Source of the DNA: Alsobacter soli
GTDB lineage: Bacteria; Pseudomonadota; Alphaproteobacteria; Rhizobiales; Beijerinckiaceae
Length of the DNA: 64,000 nt
Reading direction: 5' to 3'
Assembly: GCF_003004785.1 (NCBI RefSeq)
Contig: NZ_PVZS01000003.1
Location: forward strand, 176,001 to 240,000
Shown here: in pieces, positions 10,186 to 18,796 of the stretch
Layout of the letters: each line of letters starts with the position of its first letter
Position numbering within the stretch: position 1 is the first letter of the stretch
Notes under the pieces: model-generated
Seen by the model: the letters and a program-made list of their open reading frames with translations, nothing else
Database searches by the model: none
Told to the model about the DNA's origin: nothing
Made by a program: the position numbers and the translations under genes

Positions 10186-11175
10186 TCAGAAGTGGCTGAA
10201 GGAGCCGTGGGCGAGGGACACGGGGGCGCCGTGGCGCAAGACCACGAAGGGATCGCCCGCAGAGCCCACCGTCCCGATGGGAGTCGCCGGCACGCCCAGC
10301 GCAGCCGCCTGACTGCGGAAGGCTTCGACCTGGCCGGGCTCGATGGTGCAGAGCACCTCGTAATCGTCCCCGCCCGTGACCGCGCGCTCCAGAAGACTGG
10401 GCTCGTGCGCGATCGCCGTCTTCGCCGCCTCCGACAGAGGCGCCGCGTCGAGATCCAGCGCGCCCCCTACGCCCGAGGCCGCAAGCATCTTGCGAAGATC
10501 GCCGACAAGCCCGTCGGAGACGTCCATGGAGGCCTTGGCGTAGGCCAGCAGGGCTGGCCCCAACGCCAGCCGCGGCTGCGGGCGCAGGTAGCGGGACAGC
10601 AGGTGCTCCCGCTGGGCCGGCGTGAGCGCCTTGGCCCAGCGGGCATCCGGATCCAGCCGCAGGGCCAACCCGAGCGCTGCATCGCCGATCGTGCCGGACG
10701 CCAGGATCACGTCCCCCGGCTGCGCCGCCATACGCACGGGCATGCGGCCGGCCGGCACGGAGCCAATCACCGTCACCGATACCGTCAGCGGCCCCGGCGT
10801 CTTCACCGTGTCGCCGCCCAGAAGCGGACAGCCGGTCGCCTCGGCTCCAGCCTGCAGGCCTTCCGAGAAGGCGGCGAGCCACTCCTCCGTCCAGTCCGGC
10901 GGCAGGGCCAGCGCCAGCAGAAAGCCGCGGGGCTCCGCGCCCTTGGCGGCGAGGTCCGACAGGTTCACGGCCAGCGCCTTCCAGGCGACGTCCTGGGGCG
11001 GATCGGAAGGGAAGAAGTGAACGCCGCCGACGATCGCGTCGACCTTGAGCACGAGGTCGCGCCCGGCTTCGCCTGCGAGCCGCGCCGCGTCGTCCAGGAG
11101 GGCCATGCCCCCCTCGCCCGCCATGGGCCGGAAATACTTCGCGATCAGTTCGTCTTCGGACGGCCGGTGCTCCAT
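10186..11175 (-). CDS. thiL: Thiamine-monophosphate kinase
   Basis: A 329-residue PurM-fold kinase that phosphorylates thiamine monophosphate to the diphosphate cofactor. Family signatures are visible: the N-terminal DELIAKYFRPMAGEGGMALLDDAA, the Mg-binding VLKVDAIVGGVHF, the loop LAVNLSDLAAKGAEPRGFLL, the region PLLGGDTVKTPGPLTVSVTVIG, and SMDVSDGLVGDL. One small departure: the usual D-A-x-V-x-x-H-F motif is complete, but the preceding acidic pair is V-D. It follows nusB by 32 bp, the usual alphaproteobacterial arrangement. Confidence 0.95.
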   Translation of the reverse strand: MEHRPSEDELIAKYFRPMAGEGGMALLDDAARLAGEAGRDLVLKVDAIVGGVHFFPSDPPQDVAWKALAVNLSDLAAKGAEPRGFLLALALPPDWTEEWLAAFSEGLQAGAEATGCPLLGGDTVKTPGPLTVSVTVIGSVPAGRMPVRMAAQPGDVILASGTIGDAALGLALRLDPDARWAKALTPAQREHLLSRYLRPQPRLALGPALLAYAKASMDVSDGLVGDLRKMLAASGVGGALDLDAAPLSEAAKTAIAHEPSLLERAVTGGDDYEVLCTIEPGQVEAFRSQAAALGVPATPIGTVGSAGDPFVVLRHGAPVSLAHGSFSHF

Positions 11176-11207
11176 GGCGATGGCGCCCTCCCGGCGTCCG
11201 CGGGCCG

Positions 11208-11696
11208 TCAGGCGCGCTGCTTGCTGAGTTCGTCGCCGCGCACCTCGCGGGCGATGGAATCGAGCACGGCGTTCACCATGCCGGACTCGTCTCCGTCATA
11301 GAAGGCGTTGGCCACGTCAACGTATTCGGTAATCGCCACGCGCGCGGGCACATCCTGGCGGCGGATGAGCTCGTACGCGCCCGCGCGCAGGATCGCGCGC
11401 AGCACCGCCTCGATCCGCTTCAGCGGCCAGCCCTTGGCGAGGGCCGCGTCCACCTTCTGATCCACGAGGCGCTGCTCCTGCACCACGCCGGACACGATCT
11501 CGCGGAAGAAGCCGGCGTCGGCCGGCTTGAACTCCATCTCCTCGATCTCGCGCCCCATCCAGTGGGCCTCGAAGTCGGCGACGGCGTCCAGCACGCCCTT
11601 GCCGGACAGCTCCATCTCATAGAGCGTCTGCACGGCTGCGAGGCGCGCGGCGGAGCGTTTCTCGCGCTTATCGCCGCGGTTTTCGGCCTTGGCCAT
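11208..11696 (-). CDS. nusB: Transcription antitermination factor NusB
   Basis: A 162-residue all-helical RNA-binding protein that, with NusE (S10), assembles on boxA of rRNA operons. It has the N-terminal arginine-rich helix RSAARLAAVQTLYEMELSG, and the C-terminal half carries AILRAGAYELIRRQDVPARV followed by ITEYVDVANAFYDGDESGMV, both NusB hallmarks. It lies 4 bp after ribH and 32 bp before thiL in the riboflavin operon, the standard linkage in proteobacteria. Confidence 0.96.
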   Translation of the reverse strand: MAKAENRGDKREKRSAARLAAVQTLYEMELSGKGVLDAVADFEAHWMGREIEEMEFKPADAGFFREIVSGVVQEQRLVDQKVDAALAKGWPLKRIEAVLRAILRAGAYELIRRQDVPARVAITEYVDVANAFYDGDESGMVNAVLDSIAREVRGDELSKQRA

Positions 11697-11700
11697 CCGA

Positions 11701-12198
11701 TCAGATCCTTCCCGCCGCGCAGCGGCGCTTGATTCTCAGCACGGCAAGGGCGGCCTCCGCCGCTCCCCCGCCTTTGTTCATTTCCGAGACCCGCGCCCGG
11801 GCCCATGCCTGCGCGTCGTTCTCGACCGTCAGGATGCCGTTGCCGAGCGGAATGCGCCGCGTCACCGAAAGGTCCATCAGCGCCCGCGAGCTCTCGCCAG
11901 CAACGATGTCGTAGTGGCCCGTCTCTCCACGGATAACGCAGCCCAGGGCCACCACCGCGTCGAAGGGACGCCCGGCCGCCTCCGCCCCATCCAGCGCGAT
12001 GGCGATGGCGGCCGGGATCTCGAGCGCGCCCGGGACCGTCAGCACGGTGACTTCGGCCTGCTCCGCCTCAGCCACCGCCTTGGCGCCGGCCAGCAGTTCG
12101 TCCGCGATGTCGTCGTAGAAGCGGGCTTCAACGATCAGCAGGCGGCCCTTGGTGGGCACGCCGTCGGTCGTGGCGCGGGCGAAGCGAGGGGCGGCCAT
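11701..12198 (-). CDS. ribH: 6,7-dimethyl-8-ribityllumazine synthase
   Basis: A 165-residue lumazine synthase that condenses ribityl-aminouracil with dihydroxybutanone phosphate, the penultimate step of riboflavin synthesis. Conserved segments include [36 protein letters not shown], and [20 protein letters not shown] with the catalytic His in the last. The C-terminal helix extends slightly beyond the E. coli enzyme. It sits 33 bp after ribE in the operon. Confidence 0.96.
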   Translation of the reverse strand: MAAPRFARATTDGVPTKGRLLIVEARFYDDIADELLAGAKAVAEAEQAEVTVLTVPGALEIPAAIAIALDGAEAAGRPFDAVVALGCVIRGETGHYDIVAGESSRALMDLSVTRRIPLGNGILTVENDAQAWARARVSEMNKGGGAAEAALAVLRIKRRCAAGRI

Positions 12199-12231
12199 GG
12201 TCGGATCCCGGCGGTTGTCTGGAGGCGGCTG

Positions 12232-12876
12232 TCAGTAGCCCCCCTCGCGCGCTTCTGCAAGCCGCGCGGCGTAGCGCGCCATCTGGTCAACCTCAAGGTT
12301 CACGTTGTCGCCGGCCTTAAGCGCGCCGAGGGTCGTCACCTCAAGCGTGTGCGGGATCAGGAAGACCGTGAAAAGGTCGCGCTCCACGCTGTTCACGGTC
12401 AGCGACACGCCATCGATCGCCACCGAGCCCTTTTCCGCGATGAACTTCGCCAGCCCCTTTGGGGCGCGGATCGTAAACCGCGCCGTCGGCCCCCAGGCGC
12501 CGCCGTCCTCGGACGTGACGTCATCGCGCGCGACCACCTCCGCGACCCCGTCCACGTGCCCGGAGACGAGGTGGCCGCCCAGTTCGTCCCCAATCTTGAG
12601 AGAGCGCTCCAGGTTGAGCTTCCGGCCAACCTGCCAAGCGCCCACTGTGGTCCGCGCCAGGGTCTCGGCGGCGGCGTCCACCGTGTACCAGGAGCCGCCC
12701 TCAGGCCGCGGCCCGAAGCCGGTCACGGTCAGGCAGGGACCGCCAGTGGCGATGGAGGCGCCCATCTCGATGCTCTCGGCCAGATAGGAGCAATGGACGC
12801 GCAGGCGCCGGAGCGATCCCTGGTGATCCTCAACGGCGACGAGCTCGCCTACGTCCGTGACGATTCCAGTGAACAT
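12232..12876 (-). CDS. ribE: Riboflavin synthase alpha subunit
   Basis: A 214-residue riboflavin synthase that dismutates two lumazines. It has the two tandem lumazine-binding barrels of the family: [12 protein letters not shown] at the start, with ASIATGGPCLTVTGF in the first, and LGGHLVSGHVDGVAEV plus KGSVAIDGVSLTVNSV in the second. The start is the ATG at 12874-12876, which begins the invariant M-F-T-G-I-V and follows AAAGGAGG; a longer frame to 12903 is not real. It overlaps the ribD stop by one base (TGATG). The symbol ribC is used for the same protein in some genomes. Confidence 0.96.
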   Translation of the reverse strand: MFTGIVTDVGELVAVEDHQGSLRRLRVHCSYLAESIEMGASIATGGPCLTVTGFGPRPEGGSWYTVDAAAETLARTTVGAWQVGRKLNLERSLKIGDELGGHLVSGHVDGVAEVVARDDVTSEDGGAWGPTARFTIRAPKGLAKFIAEKGSVAIDGVSLTVNSVERDLFTVFLIPHTLEVTTLGALKAGDNVNLEVDQMARYAARLAEAREGGY

Positions 12877-14039
12877 CAGCGCCTCCTTTCGAAGCTCTGC
12901 CAAAGGTCGCGGCCGAGCGGGACCGGCGCGGCGCGCTCGACATGCGGGTCAGTTTCCATAAATCGGGCGAGGGCCGGCCCAAGCGCCGGCAGTCCGGCCC
13001 GGCCGAGAGCCTCCGGCCCGGTGAGCAACTCGAGCGCGTCCACCTGGCCGACGGCGGCGAGGGCCTCGGCGAGCCGCGGCCCGCCTTCGCAGAAGACGCG
13101 CGTAACGCCGCGCCGTGCCAAGGCCCCCACGGCGGACAGGAGATCGACGCCACCTTCAGGCGCCGACGCCAGACGCTCGATCACAGCGCCCTGCCCCGCC
13201 AGAACCGCCTCCCGCTCGGCGGGCGCATCCTCCGCGCAGAGGATCCACGTCGGAACCTCCCCGGCCGTGGCGGCCACGCGGCTGGCGGGCGGCGTGCGCA
13301 GCGCGCTGTCCAGTATGACCCGCACCGGCGAGCGATGCTCCAGCCCGGGAAGCCGGCAGGTCAGGGCCGGATCATCGGCCAGCACCGTCCCGACGCCGAC
13401 CATGATGGCGTCGTGCTGGGCCCGCATCAGGTGAACCCGGGCGGCGGCTTCCGGCCCGGTGATCATCAGCCGAGGACCTTCCGCTCCCGCGGCGAAGCCG
13501 TCCGCCGAGCGGGCGAGCTTCACCGTCACCATGGGGCGCCCCTCGACCATGCGCTTGATGAAGCCACGGTTCGCCCACCGCGCCTCGCGCCCGAGGGCGC
13601 CGACGGTCACATCGATCCCGTGCGCGCGCATGAGGATGTGCCCGCGCCCGTTCACGCGCGGGTCGGGATCCTCGATGGCGGAAACCACGCGCGCGATACC
13701 GGCCTCGATGATGGCGTGGCTGCACGGCCCCGTCTTGCCGAAGTGGGAGCATGGTTCGAGGGTGACGCTCATGAAAGCGCCGCGCGCGGCTTCCCCCGCT
13801 TGCGCCAGCGCCACCGGCTCGGCATGCGGCCGTCCGCCGGGCTGCGTCCAGCCGCGTCCCAGGATGACCGGCCCCTGCGGGCCTGGCCTCCACACCACGG
13901 CCCCCACGGCGGGATTTGGCCACGTGTCGCCCAGGCCCCGGCGGGCCAGCGCCAGGGCGATCCGCATGGTGGCGATGTCGTCGGGATGGAAGCGCTGCGC
14001 CGGCCCGGTCGGCGCGCCGACGGGCGGCTCGGTCGTCAT
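12876..14039 (-). CDS. ribD: Bifunctional pyrimidine deaminase/reductase RibD
   Basis: A 387-residue two-domain enzyme for the second and third steps of riboflavin synthesis. Residues about 20-160 form the zinc deaminase: [22 protein letters not shown], then [16 protein letters not shown] with the zinc His and catalytic Glu, and [12 protein letters not shown] with two zinc cysteines. Residues about 170-380 form the NADPH-dependent reductase, with [14 protein letters not shown] and [15 protein letters not shown]. The ATG at 14037-14039 overlaps the nrdR stop in an ATGA arrangement. It is the first riboflavin gene of the operon; I see no FMN riboswitch upstream. Confidence 0.96.
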   Translation of the reverse strand: MTTEPPVGAPTGPAQRFHPDDIATMRIALALARRGLGDTWPNPAVGAVVWRPGPQGPVILGRGWTQPGGRPHAEPVALAQAGEAARGAFMSVTLEPCSHFGKTGPCSHAIIEAGIARVVSAIEDPDPRVNGRGHILMRAHGIDVTVGALGREARWANRGFIKRMVEGRPMVTVKLARSADGFAAGAEGPRLMITGPEAAARVHLMRAQHDAIMVGVGTVLADDPALTCRLPGLEHRSPVRVILDSALRTPPASRVAATAGEVPTWILCAEDAPAEREAVLAGQGAVIERLASAPEGGVDLLSAVGALARRGVTRVFCEGGPRLAEALAAVGQVDALELLTGPEALGRAGLPALGPALARFMETDPHVERAAPVPLGRDLWQSFERRR

Positions 14040-14536
14040 GACGGCTCGCGCGAGCTCGCCTTGCGCGCCGCGGCGAGGTCTTCCTCGGGCCCGGACAGCT
14101 CGCCCAGAAGGTTCTCGAAGTCCTTGGCCTCGCGGAAATTCTTGTAAACGGACGCGAAGCGCACATAGGCCACGTCGTCGAGGGCCTTCAGCCCCTCCAT
14201 CACCAGCTCGCCGATGGTCGCGCTCGGGATGTCGCCGTCGCCCAGGCTCTCGAGCTGGCGCACGATGCCGTTGATCATGCGCTCGACCCGCTCGGGCTCC
14301 ACCGGGCGCTTGCGCAACGCGACCTCGATGGACCGCACCAGCTTGTCGCGCTCGAACGGGATGCGCCGCCCGGAGCGCTTCACGACCATGAGCTCGCGCA
14401 ACTGCACCCGTTCGAATGTGGTGAACCGGCCCCCGCAATCCGGGCACACGCGCCGCCGCCGGATGGCGGAGCTGTCGTCGGTCGGCCGCGAGTCCTTCAC
14501 CTGCGTGTCGAGGCTAGAGCAATAGGGGCAGCGCAC
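14036..14536 (-). CDS. nrdR: Transcriptional repressor NrdR
   Basis: A 166-residue repressor of ribonucleotide reductase genes that senses ATP/dATP. The zinc ribbon is at the N-terminus (CPYCSS and CPDCGGRF), followed by the ATP-cone domain from about residue 45 ([20 protein letters not shown] through [21 protein letters not shown]). The start was set at GTG 14534-14536, which gives the invariant V/M-R-C-P-Y-C; it follows GAGGATCA. It has the usual place between glyA and ribD. An NrdR box cannot be checked because the nrd genes are outside the window. Confidence 0.96.
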   Translation of the reverse strand: MRCPYCSSLDTQVKDSRPTDDSSAIRRRRVCPDCGGRFTTFERVQLRELMVVKRSGRRIPFERDKLVRSIEVALRKRPVEPERVERMINGIVRQLESLGDGDIPSATIGELVMEGLKALDDVAYVRFASVYKNFREAKDFENLLGELSGPEEDLAAARKASSREPS

Positions 14537-14569
14537 GGGTGGTGATCCTCGCCGTGATGAATTGGCGCG

Positions 14570-14682
14570 GTCATCCCCGGCCGCCTGCAAAGCAGGTCGG
14601 GAAGGGAATCCAGGGGCAAACGCGCATGCGGCCCCTGGATTCCCTTCCCCTCCGCGCCTTTGGCGCTCCGGCCGGGGATGAC
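14570..14682. repeat. Palindromic repeat family A, copy 1 (glyA-nrdR gap)
   Basis: A 113-bp element bounded by GTCATCCCCGGC on the left and its complement GCCGGGGATGAC on the right. An inner perfect stem (GGGAAGGGAATCCAGGGGC with its complement) flanks a short loop, so the transcript could fold into one long hairpin. It fills the glyA-nrdR gap. Related copies are listed at 19722, 45891 (fragment), 47105, 51505 and 63921. Confidence 0.9.
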
Positions 14683-14688
14683 GGCGTG

Positions 14689-15993
14689 TTACGCGTAGAT
14701 CGGGAACCGCCGCGTCAGCTCCGTCACCTTGTCCTTCACAGCCTGCTCCGTCGCCGCGTTGCCCTCTTCGCCGTTCTGGGCGAGCCCGTCCAGCGTCTCG
14801 ACGATCAGCTCCCCGACGCGCTTGAACTCGGCCACGCCGAAGCCGCGGGAGGTCGCGGCCGGCGATCCGAGGCGGATGCCCGACGTGATGGTCGGCTTCT
14901 CGGTGTCGAACGGCACGCCGTTCTTGTTGCAGGTGATGTGGGCGCGCCCGAGCGAGGCCTCGGCGGCCTTGCCGGTGAGCTTCTTCGGCCGCAGGTCCAC
15001 CAGCATCAGGTGGTTGTCCGTCCCGCCCGTCACGATGGCGTAGCCGGCCGCCTTGATCGTGTCGGCCAGCACCTTGGCGTTGTCGACCACTGCGCGGGCG
15101 TAGAGCTTGAACTCCGGCGTCAGCGCCTCGCCGAAGGCCACCGCCTTGGCGGCGATCACGTGCATCAGCGGGCCGCCCTGCAGGCCGGGGAACACGGCCG
15201 AGTTGATTTTCTTGGCGATGTCCTCGTCATCCGTGAGCACCAGGCCGCCACGCGGGCCGCGCAGGGTCTTGTGGGTGGTCGAGGTCACCACATGCGCGTG
15301 CGGGAACGGCGACGGATGCGCGCCGCCGGCGACGAGGCCCGCGAAGTGCGCCATGTCGACCATGAAATAGGCGCCCACCGCGTCGCAGATCTGGCGGAAG
15401 CGGGCGAAATCCCAGTGCCGGGCGTAGCCTGAGCCGCCGGCGATGATGAGCTTCGGCTTGTGCTCCTGGGCCAGGCGCTCCACCGCGTCCATGTCGACCG
15501 TCTGGTCCTCCGGCCGCACGCCGTAGCTCACGACCTTGAACCACTTGCCCGACATGTTCGGCGCGGCGCCGTGGGTGAGGTGGCCGCCCGCCGCGAGGTC
15601 GAGACCCATGAAGGTGTCGCCCGGCTTCAGCAGCCCCAGGAACACCGCCTGGTTGGCCTGGGAGCCGGAGTTCGGCTGCACATTGGCGAACTTGCAGCCG
15701 AACAGCCGCGTCACGCGGTCGATGGCGAGCTTCTCGGCGATGTCCACGAACTGGCAGCCGCCATAATAGCGGCGGCCGGGATAGCCCTCCGCGTACTTGT
15801 TGGTCATCACCGAGCCCTGCGCCTCCAGCACGGCGCGGGACACGATGTTCTCCGAGGCGATCAGCTCGATCTCATCGCGCTGACGGCCGAGCTCTAGGCG
15901 AATCGCTTCCGCGATCTCCGGGTCGCGATCCTTGAGGGACGCGGCGAAGAAGCTGTTCGACATATGGCTCTGGCGCGCTTCGCTGAGGGACAT
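14689..15993 (-). CDS. glyA: Serine hydroxymethyltransferase
   Basis: A 434-residue PLP enzyme that interconverts serine and glycine while charging tetrahydrofolate with one-carbon units. The PLP-binding lysine is in [15 protein letters not shown]. Other hallmarks are the N-terminal [19 protein letters not shown], the region [17 protein letters not shown], and the C-terminal [16 protein letters not shown]. The start was set at ATG 15991-15993 (M-S-L-S-E); the frame continues upstream without conservation. It heads the operon with nrdR-ribD-ribE-ribH-nusB-thiL. Confidence 0.97.
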   Translation of the reverse strand: MSLSEARQSHMSNSFFAASLKDRDPEIAEAIRLELGRQRDEIELIASENIVSRAVLEAQGSVMTNKYAEGYPGRRYYGGCQFVDIAEKLAIDRVTRLFGCKFANVQPNSGSQANQAVFLGLLKPGDTFMGLDLAAGGHLTHGAAPNMSGKWFKVVSYGVRPEDQTVDMDAVERLAQEHKPKLIIAGGSGYARHWDFARFRQICDAVGAYFMVDMAHFAGLVAGGAHPSPFPHAHVVTSTTHKTLRGPRGGLVLTDDEDIAKKINSAVFPGLQGGPLMHVIAAKAVAFGEALTPEFKLYARAVVDNAKVLADTIKAAGYAIVTGGTDNHLMLVDLRPKKLTGKAAEASLGRAHITCNKNGVPFDTEKPTITSGIRLGSPAATSRGFGVAEFKRVGELIVETLDGLAQNGEEGNAATEQAVKDKVTELTRRFPIYA

Positions 15994-16171
15994 CGTTGGT
16001 CTCCGGCCCAGGGGGCTCACGTGACGGGTCGGCTCGTGTCGACTGTCGGGTCTTTGCACCTGCGGCGACGACGCAGCCCGCCGCCCCCGCAAGATGTGGG
16101 GGGTCTATACCCCATGCGTCCCCAGATTGGCTAGGCGGCTGGATGATGTCTGTCGCGAAACCGACGCAGGC

Positions 16172-16280
16172 GCCGTCTCTCCCCGGCAACGGGGAGCGGG
16201 CTGGGCTTGGGGCCGTCGCGCGCGCCCCTCATCCGGCCAAGCTTCGCTCGGGCACCTTCTCCCCGCGCCGGGGAGAAGGG
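16172..16280. repeat. Palindromic repeat family B, copy 1
   Basis: An element with the arms CTCTCCCCGGCAACGGGGAG and CCTTCTCCCCGCGCCGGGGA separated by a spacer that holds GGGCTTGGGGCCGTCGCGCG and CCCCTCATCCGGCC. It lies directly next to the livF stop codon at 16282. The second copy, at 42720-42828, has the same blocks in the opposite orientation. This pattern occurs throughout Rhizobiales genomes. The remaining 15994-16171 stretch, upstream of glyA, should hold its promoter, but I see no clear boxes. Confidence 0.75.
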
Positions 16281-16281
16281 C

Positions 16282-17025
16282 TCACCCCGCGGCCGCCTTG
16301 GCGCGCGAGTGCCCGCCGAGATAGGCGGCCCGGATGTCCTCGTTGGCCCAGAGCTCGGCCGGGTTGCCCGTGAGCACCAGCCTGCCGGTCTCGAGCACGT
16401 AGCCGCGATCCGCCACCGAGAGGCCCATGCGGGCGTTCTGCTCCACCAGCAGCACGGTCGTGCCGCGCTCGCGGATCTGGCCGATGATGGCGAAGACTTT
16501 CTGGACGATGACGGGAGCCAGCCCCAGCGACGGCTCGTCCAGGAGCAGCAGCTTGGGCTGCGCCATCAGGCCGCGGGCCACCGCGACCATCTGTTGCTGG
16601 CCGCCGGAGAGCGTCCATCCGAGCGCGTCCGCAAACGGGCGGATGTCCGCGAACAGGTCGAACATCTCGTCCGCCTCGCGCTGGATCTGCGCCTTGCTCA
16701 GACCTTTCCGGTTGGAGGCGCCCAGCATGATGTTCTCGCGCGCCGAGAGGCCCGGGAACACCCGCCTCCCCTCCGGCACATGCGCGATGCCGCGCCGGAC
16801 GATCTCCTCCGGCCCGAGGCCGAGGATGGACTGGCCCTCGAACAGGATGTCGCCCGCCGCGGGCTTCGCCAGACCGGAGATGGAGCGCAGCGTCGTCGAC
16901 TTGCCCGCGCCGTTGCCGCCGAGCAGGGTCACGACCTCCCCAGCCTCCACGGCGATCGAGAGCCCATGAAGGGCCTCGATCTCGCCGTAGCGGACCACCA
17001 GGTCCTTGCACTCAATAAGGGGCAT
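16282..17025 (-). CDS. livF: Branched-chain amino acid/amide ABC transporter ATPase (LivF-type)
   Basis: A 247-residue ABC ATPase of the HAAT (Liv/Urt) class. Walker A is GGNGAGKST, the signature is LSGGQQQMVAVARGLM, and Walker B with the catalytic Glu is LLLLDEPSLGLAP. The H-loop histidine is replaced: the segment reads VLLVEQN, as is normal in LivF. The start was set at ATG 17023-17025 (M-P-L-I-E-C), overlapping the end of the upstream LivM-LivG gene by 14 bp. It is the last gene of the livK-livH-livMG-livF cluster. Confidence 0.93.
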   Translation of the reverse strand: MPLIECKDLVVRYGEIEALHGLSIAVEAGEVVTLLGGNGAGKSTTLRSISGLAKPAAGDILFEGQSILGLGPEEIVRRGIAHVPEGRRVFPGLSARENIMLGASNRKGLSKAQIQREADEMFDLFADIRPFADALGWTLSGGQQQMVAVARGLMAQPKLLLLDEPSLGLAPVIVQKVFAIIGQIRERGTTVLLVEQNARMGLSVADRGYVLETGRLVLTGNPAELWANEDIRAAYLGGHSRAKAAAG

Positions 17026-18796
17026 CGGGCTCGCTCCCGAGATAGGCGGTGACGACATCGGGGTGATTCAGCACCGAGACCGGATCGCCGTCCGCGATGC
17101 GGCGGCCGAAGTTCAGCACGGTGATGTGCTCGGCCACGTCGCTGACCAGCGTCATGTCGTGATCGATGATCAGGATGGTGAGCCCCTTGGCGGCGATGCG
17201 CTTGAGCAGGGCCGTGAGCTCCAGCTTCTCCGTCGAGTTGAGGCCGGCGGCAGGCTCGTCGAGCAGCAGCAGGGTCGGGTTCCCCGCAAGGGCGCGGGCG
17301 ATCTCGATCAGGCGCTGGTGGCCGTAGCTGAATGACGTGACCAATTCGTCGGCCCGGTCCCCCAGCCCCACGAAGGCCAGGGCCGCACGCGCCCGGGCGT
17401 CCAGCGCATGGTGCGCCTTCTGCACGGGGTTGCCGGGGTGCTCCGCCCCGATGATCACGTTCTCGACCGCCGTCATGGTGCGGAACAGGCGGATGTTCTG
17501 GAACGTGCGCCCCAGGCCCGCAATCGTCCGCCTGTGCGGCGGCAGATTGGTGACGTCGAGACCGTCGAGCGTGATCGACCCCGCCGTCGGCGCGTAGATG
17601 CCGGAGAGCACGTTCAGCGTCGTGGTCTTGCCCGAGCCGTTTGGCCCGATCAGCGCGTGCACGCTGCCCCGCTTCACGCTGAAACTGACCCCGTCCACCG
17701 CCTTCAGGCCACCGAAATGCTTGGCGAGCCCCTCGACCCTGAGCACCTCGGGCGCGTGGCCGGAGGAGCCGCGAAGCTCCAGCGCAGTCGCCTCGGCCCG
17801 AACCGGCGCCACTCCCGACCTGGATCCGAAGCGGCGGGTGAACTGCGAAATCCACCCCCAGATGCCGTCCGGCATGAACAGCACGATCAGGATCACGGCC
17901 AAGCCATAGATGGCCAGGTAGAGGCCCGGCACCGACTTGAGGAAGCGCAGCCATTCCGGGATCAGGATCAACAGGCCGGTGCCCACCACCGCCCCGATCG
18001 GCGAGGCGACGCCGCCGAGAAGCACCATGGTGAGGAACACGATGGATTCGGCGAACGAGAACTGGTCCGGGCTCACATAGGCGAAGCCGCCGGCGAACAG
18101 GGCGCCGCCGAGGCCGCCCAGAAGCGCGCAGATGGCGAAGGCGGTCACCTTCGTGCGCTGCACGTCGATGCCGGCCACGCTGGCCGCCAGTTCGTTGTCG
18201 CGCACGGCCCGCATCGCGCGCCCGAGCGGCGACGACGGCAGCCGCCAGACGAGGTAGCCGACGACCGCCAGCACGGTGACACAGAAGGCCAGGTAGGCCT
18301 GCGCCGTCGTGAACAGGCCCGGCCGGGAGATGCCGGACACGCCGTCCGGCCCGTGGGTCACCGGGATCCAGTTGATCATCACCAGCGTAACGATCTGCTG
18401 AAAGCTGATCGTGACCATGGCGAGGTAGTGGCCGCCGAGCCGGATCGTCGAGGCGCCCAGGAACGCGCCTGCAGCCAGCACGGTGACGAGGCCCAGGCCG
18501 ATGCAGACCCAGAAATTGAGCCCGTAATCCACGGTGCCGAGGCCGACCGCATAGGCGCCCAGGCCGAAGAAGGCCGCCTGCGCCAGGTTGATCTGGCCGC
18601 AAAGGCCGAGCACCACCGTCAGCCCCATGACGGCGACCGAGTAGGTGGCGGCCTGCATGAGGATGTTGGTGATGTAGGCGTCGAAGGAATGCGTCGCGGC
18701 GAAGAACACCGCCACCGCGGCCAGCGCCACATAGGCGAGGAGACCGAGCGGGGCCGTCCGACGCGCGGCGGGTGAGACGTCAGTGATGCTGGTCAT
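17012..18796 (-). CDS. LivM-LivG fusion: branched-chain amino acid ABC permease/ATPase
   Basis: A 594-residue fusion of two usually separate subunits. Residues about 1-330 are a LivM-type permease with about 9-10 helices and the motif GLCGQINLAQAAFFGLGAYA. Residues about 345-594 are a LivG ATPase: VEGLAKHFGGLKAVDGVSFS, Walker A GPNGSGKTT, the LivG-specific RTFQNIRLFRTMTAVENVI, signature SYGHQRLIEIARAL, Walker B LLLDEPAAGLNS and the H-loop histidine IIDHDM. The join has no stop and a short charged linker. It starts with ATGA at the livH stop. The fusion fixes the two subunits at 1:1; LivF would complete the ATPase dimer. Confidence 0.93.
   Translation of the reverse strand: MTSITDVSPAARRTAPLGLLAYVALAAVAVFFAATHSFDAYITNILMQAATYSVAVMGLTVVLGLCGQINLAQAAFFGLGAYAVGLGTVDYGLNFWVCIGLGLVTVLAAGAFLGASTIRLGGHYLAMVTISFQQIVTLVMINWIPVTHGPDGVSGISRPGLFTTAQAYLAFCVTVLAVVGYLVWRLPSSPLGRAMRAVRDNELAASVAGIDVQRTKVTAFAICALLGGLGGALFAGGFAYVSPDQFSFAESIVFLTMVLLGGVASPIGAVVGTGLLILIPEWLRFLKSVPGLYLAIYGLAVILIVLFMPDGIWGWISQFTRRFGSRSGVAPVRAEATALELRGSSGHAPEVLRVEGLAKHFGGLKAVDGVSFSVKRGSVHALIGPNGSGKTTTLNVLSGIYAPTAGSITLDGLDVTNLPPHRRTIAGLGRTFQNIRLFRTMTAVENVIIGAEHPGNPVQKAHHALDARARAALAFVGLGDRADELVTSFSYGHQRLIEIARALAGNPTLLLLDEPAAGLNSTEKLELTALLKRIAAKGLTILIIDHDMTLVSDVAEHITVLNFGRRIADGDPVSVLNHPDVVTAYLGSEPDAPY

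Noticed and set aside
12840..14040. FMN riboswitch upstream of ribD
   Set aside because: The gene is preceded by nrdR with overlapping codons, leaving no leader.
14570..14682. tRNA or small RNA gene in the glyA-nrdR gap
   Set aside because: The long hairpin belongs to the repeat family, and no tRNA cloverleaf or T-loop sequence was seen here or elsewhere in the window.
16929..18602. A long minus-strand frame overlapping livM-livG
   Set aside because: Out of frame with the clear ABC motifs; Arg/Gly/His-rich shadow of the fusion gene.
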